A DNA stretch of 48,597 nt. Source: Clostridia bacterium. GTDB lineage: Bacteria; Bacillota; Clostridia; Christensenellales; Pumilibacteraceae. The notes under the pieces were generated by a model that was not told the origin of the DNA, did not search any database, and worked only from the letters and a program-made list of their open reading frames with translations. This document shows, one piece after another, positions 43,260 to 48,597 of this stretch (within the stretch, counting starts at the first letter, position 1; every line of letters starts with the position of its first letter). The stretch covers positions 1-48,597 of the forward strand of contig JAGAPD010000016.1 of the NCBI GenBank assembly GCA_017623435.1, written 5' to 3'. The position numbers and the translations under genes were made by a program.

Positions 43260-43295
43260 TTGGACTTTTGTCGCGCTATATGGTAAAATGGTGGT
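43260..43295 (+). promoter_or_regulatory. der promoter with extended -10 abutting the start codon
   Basis: TTGGAC (43260-43265), 18-bp spacer, -10 TAAAAT (43284-43289) preceded by TGG (extended -10; whole element TATATGGTAAAAT). The ATG of der begins 7 nt after the -10, so transcription should start at its A. Confidence 0.7.
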
Positions 43296-44618
43296 ATGAA
43301 GAGGAAACCGTTAGTGGCAATAGTCGGCAGACCTAACGTCGGCAAATCCACCTTTTTTAATAAAATATGCGGAAAACGCATTTCAATAGTAAAAGACGTC
43401 CCGGGCGTAACGCGCGATAGAATTTACGCAGACGCGGAGTGGTGCGGATACAACTTTACTATGGTAGACACGGGCGGTATCGAGCTAAAAAGCGACGATA
43501 CCATGTTTCGCCATATTCGCACGCAGGCGCAGGCGGCAATTGATTTAGCGGACGTAATTCTTTTTTTCGTTGACGCAAAATCCGGACTCGTTTCGTCTGA
43601 CTACGACGTAGCTGAAATACTCCGTCAGTCCGAAAAACCCGTCGTTTTGGTCGTAAACAAGCTTGATAACTTTGATCTTGAGCAAACCTACGATTTTTAC
43701 GCTCTTGGACTGGGTGAGCCGTTTGGCATTTCTTGTGAGCAGAGTTTAGGACTGGGTGACCTTTTGGACGAGGTCGTTAAATTCTTTGATGCGGTAGAGG
43801 AAGAGGACGAGGATTTCTCGCTCAAAATCGCAGTAGTTGGTAGACCTAACGTAGGAAAGTCCTCGCTCGTAAACAGATTGCTTGGCTTTGAGAGAGTAAT
43901 CGTATCCGACGTAGCGGGAACGACGCGTGACGCAATTGATACGCCCTTTACCTATATGGACAAGCAGTATACGCTTATTGACACCGCAGGTATGCGCCGT
44001 AAACGCGCTATTGAGGACGAAAGCGTAGAAGATTATTCCGTTATGCGGACGATCAGCGCAATAAGTCGTGCGGACGTAGTTCTTATCGTAATGGATAGTT
44101 CTGAAGAAATTTCCGAACAAGACGTAAGAATTGCAGGATACGTTCACGAACAGGGCAAGCCTAATATTATCGTAATGAATAAGTGGGATAAAATAGAAAA
44201 AGACACCCACACCATTGAAAAATATATGGACGCGCTAAAACGTGACTTGGCGTTTATGGACTATTTCCAAGCGGTGTTCGTTTCTGCGCAGACTGGACTT
44301 AGAACGGAAAAGCTTATTTCTATGGTAGACGCGGCGTATATCAACGCCTCGCAAAGAATTTCTACGGGCGTTCTTAACGACGTCATTGCTGAGGCCGTTG
44401 CTATGAGTGAACCGCCTACGCACTCGGGAAAACGCCTTAAAATTATGTACGCGACTCAGCCAGAGAGCAATCCGCCCAAGTTCGTTATTTTCGTAAACGA
44501 CGAAAAACTCGTTCATTTTTCATACAGAAGATATCTTGAAAACAGTTTAAGAAAAGCGTTTGACTTCTCGTGCACGCCAATAAAACTAATTTTTAACTCC
44601 AAAAAGGAGGAAAAATAG
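43296..44618 (+). CDS. der: Ribosome biogenesis GTPase Der (EngA)
   Basis: A 440-residue protein with two consecutive G domains and a KH-like C-terminal domain, needed for 50S subunit assembly. First G domain: GRPNVGKSTFFN (residues 10-21), DTGGIE and NKLD. Second: GRPNVGKSSLVN (near 183), DTAGMRRK and NKWDKI. The KH domain ends with PIKLIFNSKKEEK. No ribosome binding site precedes the ATG, and the -10 element is 7 nt upstream, consistent with a leaderless mRNA. It is followed 1 nt later by plsY, which has its own strong ribosome binding site inside der. Confidence 0.97.
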   Translation: MKRKPLVAIVGRPNVGKSTFFNKICGKRISIVKDVPGVTRDRIYADAEWCGYNFTMVDTGGIELKSDDTMFRHIRTQAQAAIDLADVILFFVDAKSGLVSSDYDVAEILRQSEKPVVLVVNKLDNFDLEQTYDFYALGLGEPFGISCEQSLGLGDLLDEVVKFFDAVEEEDEDFSLKIAVVGRPNVGKSSLVNRLLGFERVIVSDVAGTTRDAIDTPFTYMDKQYTLIDTAGMRRKRAIEDESVEDYSVMRTISAISRADVVLIVMDSSEEISEQDVRIAGYVHEQGKPNIIVMNKWDKIEKDTHTIEKYMDALKRDLAFMDYFQAVFVSAQTGLRTEKLISMVDAAYINASQRISTGVLNDVIAEAVAMSEPPTHSGKRLKIMYATQPESNPPKFVIFVNDEKLVHFSYRRYLENSLRKAFDFSCTPIKLIFNSKKEEK

Positions 44619-44619
44619 T

Positions 44620-45294
44620 ATGACCGCGTACGTTTTGGCGATTGTGGGATTGATAGTCGTGTCTTACTTTTGGGGCAATATCAATTTCGCGGTTATCATT
44701 TCAAAGTTTAACCATAGCGATATTCGCGCGCAGGGAAGTGGAAACCCCGGAACGATAAATATGTTGCGTAGCTTTGGTATAAAGCTTGGCGCACTTACTT
44801 TCGTTCTTGACGCGATTAAGGGCGCTTTGCCCGCGCTTATCGGCTGGTACGTGCTTGGAAACGGTATGGACGAAATGTTCGTATTTGGTGACCAGAAGCT
44901 CGGCTTGTTTATCGGCGCACTTTCGGTAGTTATCGGACACATTTTCCCCGTGTTCTTTAACTTTAAGGGCGGTAAAGGCGTTGCTTGTACCGTAGGCGTG
45001 TGCTTTGTGATTACGCCCGTTATAACGCTAATTTCTTTCGTTATCGGTATTATATATTTAGTTACGGTTAGGGTAGGCTCGCTTACTTCGTTCGTAATCA
45101 TTTCTATTCCCATATTGTATCACGTGGCTGTTTCCGTTTCCTCGGGAGTTTGGCTTGACGCAATACTTGCTTTGATAATCCTTCTAATCGTAGTTATCGC
45201 GCACCACGCAAACTTCGTTCGTATTTTTCACGGCGAGGAAAAACCGCTTAACCTTTTCAGAAAGAAGAAAGCAGATAAAACTAACGATACTTAG
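44620..45294 (+). CDS. plsY: Acyl-phosphate:glycerol-3-phosphate acyltransferase PlsY
   Basis: Integral membrane enzyme of 224 residues that makes lysophosphatidic acid, the first step of phospholipid synthesis, using acyl phosphate. Motifs are SGNPGTINMLRSFG (near residue 41, the glycerol-phosphate site), FNFKGGKGVACTVG (near 112) and the HHANFVRIFHGEEKPL segment near the C-terminus (family usually has HR.N..R...G.E). About five or six transmembrane helices. AAAGGAGG precedes the ATG. The der-plsY-spoIVA order is frequent in Clostridia. Confidence 0.95.
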   Translation: MTAYVLAIVGLIVVSYFWGNINFAVIISKFNHSDIRAQGSGNPGTINMLRSFGIKLGALTFVLDAIKGALPALIGWYVLGNGMDEMFVFGDQKLGLFIGALSVVIGHIFPVFFNFKGGKGVACTVGVCFVITPVITLISFVIGIIYLVTVRVGSLTSFVIISIPILYHVAVSVSSGVWLDAILALIILLIVVIAHHANFVRIFHGEEKPLNLFRKKKADKTNDT

Positions 45295-45322
45295 CATATT
45301 TACGAATCCTCAGGCATATATT
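45294..45322 (+). promoter_or_regulatory. Sigma-E promoter for spoIVA, embedded in the plsY terminator
   Basis: -35 GCATATT (45294-45300) fully matches the sigma-E consensus KMATATT; after a 14-bp spacer, the -10 CATATATT (45315-45322) matches CATACAHT with one mismatch. Transcription should start near 45329, inside the loop of the plsY terminator hairpin and 27 nt before the spoIVA ATG. In Bacillus spoIVA is a classical sigma-E target. Confidence 0.75.
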
Positions 45323-45353
45323 TTCGTATAAAGCCTTGGAGGATTCGTTTTTT
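45302..45353 (+). terminator. plsY terminator whose 3' arm carries the spoIVA ribosome binding site
   Basis: ACGAATCCTC-AGGC (45302-45315) pairs with GCCT-TG-GAGGATTCGT (45333-45348), and a T run ends at 45353. The Shine-Dalgarno GGAGG (45338-45342) of spoIVA lies in the 3' arm, so in read-through RNA it is paired. A transcript from the nested sigma-E promoter lacks the 5' arm and leaves it free. Confidence 0.8.
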
Positions 45354-45355
45354 AT

Positions 45356-46837
45356 ATGGAAAAATTTGACGTTTATAGGGATATTAGCGAGCGGACTGAC
45401 GGCGATATTTATATCGGCGTAGTTGGCCCTGTTCGCGCAGGAAAGTCGACCTTTATTACTAATTTTATCAGTAGCCTCGTCGTGCCCAAAGTGAAAAATA
45501 AGCACGCGCGTGAGAGAATGGTGGATGAACTTCCGCAAAGCGCTAACGGCAAAGTAATTATGACAACCCAGCCCAAATTCGTTCCGGGTGAGGCGGTTAG
45601 TGTAAAACTTGGCGATAAGATTGATGCTAAAATCCGTCTCGTTGACTGCGTGGGCTATCTTATTGACGGGGCGAGCGGACACCTTGACGGCGATAAACCG
45701 CGCATGGTAAATACGCCGTGGTCGGATGAGGCAATTCCGTTTGAACAAGCCGCTGAGATAGGCACGAGAAAGGTTATATCCGAACATTCAACGATTGGAA
45801 TCGTAGTTACTAGCGACGGAACGATTGATACGGATATTGCACGCGCGTCATATGTTTCGGCAGAAGAGAGAGTAATTGACGAGCTTAAAGAATTAGGCAA
45901 GCCCTTCGTGGTGCTTCTTAACTCTAAAGTGCCTACTTCGAATGAAACCAAAAAACTTGAAAAATCGCTGTGCGAAAAGTATGGAACGCAGGTTATTGCT
46001 ATGGACGTACTCAATATGAGCGAAGAGGACGTATGTACTATATTTGAAAGCGTTTTGATGGAGTTTCCGCTTCGGGACGTTGAAATTTCCTTGGATAAAT
46101 GGTTGCAGGCGCTACCTCTTGATAATGAAATTATTAAAAATCTTACTGCAAAGATAGTTGAAAAGAGCGCGCTTATGAATAAGATGAGCGACTATAAAAT
46201 TTTGGAGAGCATTTTGGACGAAAGCGAAAATTTTAGCGCGGTAACGCTTTCTTCCGTTAATCTTGGTAAGGGCAAAGTGTGTTACGATATTTCCGCAAAG
46301 CCTGAACTTTTTTATACCGCTTTGTCAGACGAGTGCGGTATGGTTATTGAGGACGATTTTTCGCTTATGTCAAAAATCAAAGACCTCGTTCACGCAAAGC
46401 AGGAATACGATAAAATTTCGTTTGCGCTTGAAGAAGTTAAGCGTACGGGATACGGCGTAGTTGCACCCTCGCTTGACGAAATGGTGCTTGAAGATCCGCA
46501 AATCGTAAAACAAGGCTCGCATTACGGCGTAAAGCTCAAAGCAAGCGCGCCCTCGCTCCACATTATGCAAGTTGACGTGTCCGCGGAAGTTAGTCCCGTT
46601 ATGGGAGCAGAGCATCAAAGTGAAGAAATGGTTAAAAATATGCTATCCAGCTTTGAGGGTAATCCCAAAGGTATTTGGGAAACGGATATGTTTGGAAAAT
46701 CCATGCATACGCTCGTGAACGAAGGACTTAATAATAAGCTGTCTTCGCTCCCTGCGGACACGCAAAAGAAAATGCGCCGTACGCTTACCCGCATTATCAA
46801 CGAGGGCAAAGGCGGGGTAATCTGTATAATACTGTAA
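45356..46837 (+). CDS. spoIVA: Spore coat morphogenetic ATPase SpoIVA
   Basis: A 493-residue protein that polymerises on the forespore surface with ATP hydrolysis and forms the basement layer of the coat. The N-terminal TRAFAC-type domain has Walker A GPVRAGKSTF (near residue 24), followed by RLVDCVGYLIDGASGH, and the NSKVP motif. A middle domain and a C-terminal domain ending NEGKGGVICIIL, typical of SpoIVA and needed for localisation, follow. Length is normal. Shine-Dalgarno spacing is long (13 nt). Expression is expected in the mother cell under sigma-E. Confidence 0.97.
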   Translation: MEKFDVYRDISERTDGDIYIGVVGPVRAGKSTFITNFISSLVVPKVKNKHARERMVDELPQSANGKVIMTTQPKFVPGEAVSVKLGDKIDAKIRLVDCVGYLIDGASGHLDGDKPRMVNTPWSDEAIPFEQAAEIGTRKVISEHSTIGIVVTSDGTIDTDIARASYVSAEERVIDELKELGKPFVVLLNSKVPTSNETKKLEKSLCEKYGTQVIAMDVLNMSEEDVCTIFESVLMEFPLRDVEISLDKWLQALPLDNEIIKNLTAKIVEKSALMNKMSDYKILESILDESENFSAVTLSSVNLGKGKVCYDISAKPELFYTALSDECGMVIEDDFSLMSKIKDLVHAKQEYDKISFALEEVKRTGYGVVAPSLDEMVLEDPQIVKQGSHYGVKLKASAPSLHIMQVDVSAEVSPVMGAEHQSEEMVKNMLSSFEGNPKGIWETDMFGKSMHTLVNEGLNNKLSSLPADTQKKMRRTLTRIINEGKGGVICIIL

Positions 46838-46842
46838 AATTA

Positions 46843-46873
46843 AAAACCGAAGGGTACGTGCCCTTCGGTTTTG
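46843..46873. terminator. Bidirectional intrinsic terminator
   Basis: AAAACCGAAGGG (46843-46854), loop TACGTG, CCCTTCGGTTTT (46861-46872), between the convergent spoIVA and phosphodiesterase genes. Confidence 0.92.
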
Positions 46874-46875
46874 CT

Positions 46876-48174
46876 TTAATCGTTGATAATTTCTTCAATT
46901 ACTTTTCCGTCGGCGTCGGGGAGTGACCAACCGAAAATTTTAGCAAGCGTTACTGGCATATCAATGCTGTCGCAACGCTCTACCGTTACGCCCTTCTTAA
47001 AGTCAGGACCAATCATAAGCGTGGTAGGTTGAGGACCTTTGTCTGGGAGGTGTCCGTGCGTGCCGTTACCCAAACGGTAATCAGCAGGATTAGCGTTGAT
47101 AAAGTAGGGCGGTTTTACGGACCAACCGTCAAAAGCAGAAAAACCGTCCGTTTCTACTACGAAATCAAAATTGCCCGATAGACCTTCTTTTTCGTAAATT
47201 TCTTCTTTCGTGAAGACGCTTTCAAAACCGTAAAGTTTACTTTCAGCGCCTTCTTTTAGCAACTTGTACGTCAAATCGTACGCCTCTTTGTCGTTTTCAT
47301 CTACGATTTTGATTTGTCCTGATGCGGCAATAGAGTTAGCGTACGCGCGCATCTTAATAACGTTGCCTTGCTCGTCCGTTTCGATAAGACCAGCTTGGGC
47401 GAGTAAAACGTTTAAGCAGCCCCAGCGTTTTATGTCAATTTGACCGTGGTCGGAAGTAAGGACGATATCGGTGTTTTCATAATCGCCCGTTTCTTTTAGC
47501 GCACGGATAATTTTCTCGATCCAGTAATAAGTGTAGTCAAGTTGTTCGGTGACGTATTCGTTGAATACTCCGTATTCGTGGCGCTTTCCGTCAATACCGG
47601 CAGGGTGAACGACGAGAAGGTCAGGACGGTATTTAAGTATCATATCACGCGCGCAAGCCATTATGAATTCGTCGCAGTAGGGGTGCTGACGCTGATGTCC
47701 GTCAATATAATATAAGTTGGGCTCGACGATTTCCTTAATGACTTTGTCGCTCGTGCCCATGCGCTTTAACGCTACCGTAAGTGGTTCGTCAGGCGTTTGT
47801 GACCAGTATTCAGGAATATTGTAGTCGATATTTTCGTCTTGACCTAACACGGGCCAAAATACGTTTGCGGTAGTGTAACCGTTCTCTTTTGCGGCGTCAA
47901 TAAGCGTTTTAACCTTAATATATTTTCTTTCCCACATCCAGTCAGCCTGTCGCCAACCGTCAATATTATTGTTGGTAACACCCGTTTTTGCAGGGTTTGC
48001 ACCAGTAATCATAGACGCGTGACAGCAATAGGTAATGGACGGGTACACCGTTTTCATCGTCTTAATCCAACTGCCTTCTTTAATAAGTTGCTTAAATAGT
48101 GGCTTTGTCAAAAGATATTCCATATCTTCGCGCACCATAGCGTCGTTTGAAATGATAATAAGTTTTCTCTTCAT
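46876..48174 (-). CDS. Type I phosphodiesterase / nucleotide pyrophosphatase family protein
   Basis: A 432-residue enzyme of the alkaline phosphatase superfamily. Metal-site residues are visible: Asp in IISNDAM (near residue 10), the nucleophile region TVYPSITYCCHASMITG (near 43, Ser or Thr), HPAGIDGKRHEYG (Asp and His), TSDHGQID (Asp and His) and GNGTHGHLP (His near the C-terminus). The family hydrolyses phosphodiester or pyrophosphate bonds of nucleotides, lipids or sugars; the substrate is not evident. No signal peptide is present, so it is cytoplasmic. GAGGTG precedes the ATG. Confidence 0.88.
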   Translation of the reverse strand: MKRKLIIISNDAMVREDMEYLLTKPLFKQLIKEGSWIKTMKTVYPSITYCCHASMITGANPAKTGVTNNNIDGWRQADWMWERKYIKVKTLIDAAKENGYTTANVFWPVLGQDENIDYNIPEYWSQTPDEPLTVALKRMGTSDKVIKEIVEPNLYYIDGHQRQHPYCDEFIMACARDMILKYRPDLLVVHPAGIDGKRHEYGVFNEYVTEQLDYTYYWIEKIIRALKETGDYENTDIVLTSDHGQIDIKRWGCLNVLLAQAGLIETDEQGNVIKMRAYANSIAASGQIKIVDENDKEAYDLTYKLLKEGAESKLYGFESVFTKEEIYEKEGLSGNFDFVVETDGFSAFDGWSVKPPYFINANPADYRLGNGTHGHLPDKGPQPTTLMIGPDFKKGVTVERCDSIDMPVTLAKIFGWSLPDADGKVIEEIIND

Positions 48175-48202
48175 TTTGCACCTCGGTTATTACATTGTAA
48201 AC

Positions 48203-48231
48203 ATTATAAACCCAAACGCAGTTATTGTCAA
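48203..48231 (-). promoter_or_regulatory. Consensus sigma-A promoter for the phosphodiesterase gene
   Basis: Minus strand: -35 TTGACA (48226-48231), 17-bp spacer, -10 TATAAT (48203-48208). A perfect consensus with a leader of about 22 nt. Nothing else was seen between 48232 and 48298. Confidence 0.9.
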
Positions 48232-48298
48232 TATAAAAATAAAAAATGTTTGGGAAATTTTGAGAGTAAAGTAGAGTGCGTAAGGTAGAGGAAAGAAC

Positions 48299-48597
48299 GG
48301 GAAAGCGGATTTGTGCATTAAGCAAATCCTTTGGAACTAACTATTATGAGTGCAGTTAATCGTAATAATGCCGGGAATACTCGCTACGCTTGTGGCGGTT
48401 AGTTGTATTGGTGTGGGAAAGCGGATTTGCGTATTAAGCAAATCCTTTGGAACTAACTATTATGAGTGCAGTTAATCGCAATAATGCCGGGAATACTCGC
48501 TACGCTCGTGGCGGTTAGTTGTGTCGGTGTGGGAAAGCGGATTTGCGCATTAAGCAAATCCTTTGGAACTAACTTTCGCGTTCGCTCAAGTTGGTTC
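48299..48597. repeat. 116-bp tandem repeats (2.6 copies, running to the window end)
   Basis: GGGAAAGCGGATTTG begins at 48299, 48415 and 48531, a constant period of 116 bp. Copies one and two differ at only a few positions, mostly C/T. Each unit holds a hairpin GGATTTG/CAAATCC and a longer-range pairing CTAAC/GTTAG. The third copy departs from the others after GGAACTAACT and closes with a hairpin (GAACTAACT/AGTTGGTTC) at the window end. No open reading frame with a ribosome binding site crosses the array. Confidence 0.92.

Noticed and set aside
48299..48597. Direct repeats as a CRISPR array
   Set aside because: The whole 116-bp unit is repeated, including the parts that would be spacers; there are no unique spacers and no cas genes.

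Overview
The window reads as a chromosome fragment of an anaerobic, spore-forming Firmicute of the class Clostridia, probably an uncultured gut lineage. Support comes from sporulation genes (spoIIGA, sigE, sigG, spoIVA, a ylmC-type gene), a glycyl radical enzyme (which needs anoxia), MurE with the DNPR motif of diaminopimelate-adding enzymes, an ECF-type thiamine transporter under a TPP riboswitch, and strong AGGAGG-type ribosome binding sites. Genus-level placement is not possible from the sequence alone. No rRNA, tRNA or CRISPR was seen.

Region 1 (1-8520) is the 3' part of a bacterial microcompartment (BMC) operon. It holds shell proteins (BMC-H, EutN/PduN pentamer, PduT-type BMC-T, PduU/EutS-type BMC-H), a PduL phosphotransacylase with an N-terminal encapsulation helix, a PduS-type electron-transfer protein, a glycyl radical diol-dehydratase-type enzyme with its radical-SAM activase, and a PduV/EutP-type GTPase. 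It ends with a ParA-family ATPase translationally coupled to a small lysine-rich protein. This last pair looks like a positioning system for the compartment, analogous to McdA/McdB of carboxysomes, and is the most interesting candidate system here. Aldehyde and alcohol dehydrogenases are not in view and probably lie upstream.

Region 2 (8521-31500) is a split division and cell-wall cluster: murE-mraY-murD-ftsW, then about 13 kb of other genes, then murA-ftsQ-ftsA-ftsZ. The intervening genes are thiT with its riboswitch (opposite strand, overlapping the ftsW end), two polytopic membrane proteins, serA/serC (opposite strand), a three-gene unit of two unrecognised coiled-coil proteins plus a YitT-type protein, a surface glycerophosphodiester phosphodiesterase and a MntP/YtaF-type protein.

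Region 3 (31501-35400) is accessory: a lipoprotein, a roughly 356-bp array of hairpins separated by two kinds of short direct repeat, an A+T-rich orphan gene behind a consensus promoter, and L-fucose isomerase. Fucose catabolism yields 1,2-propanediol, which would suit the microcompartment, but the two loci are 25 kb apart.

Region 4 (35401-48597) carries sporulation and housekeeping genes: spoIIGA-sigE with sigG inverted behind them, ylmC, nrdR-feoA-feoB, a membrane-anchored cyclophilin-like protein, a small membrane protein, der-plsY-spoIVA and a nucleotide pyrophosphatase/phosphodiesterase-type enzyme. The spoIVA promoter, matching sigma-E, is embedded in the terminator of plsY. The window ends in 116-bp tandem repeats. 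Several genes (spoIIGA, der, the gene at 14345, possibly murE) appear to be leaderless, with the start codon 7-8 nt after the -10 element.
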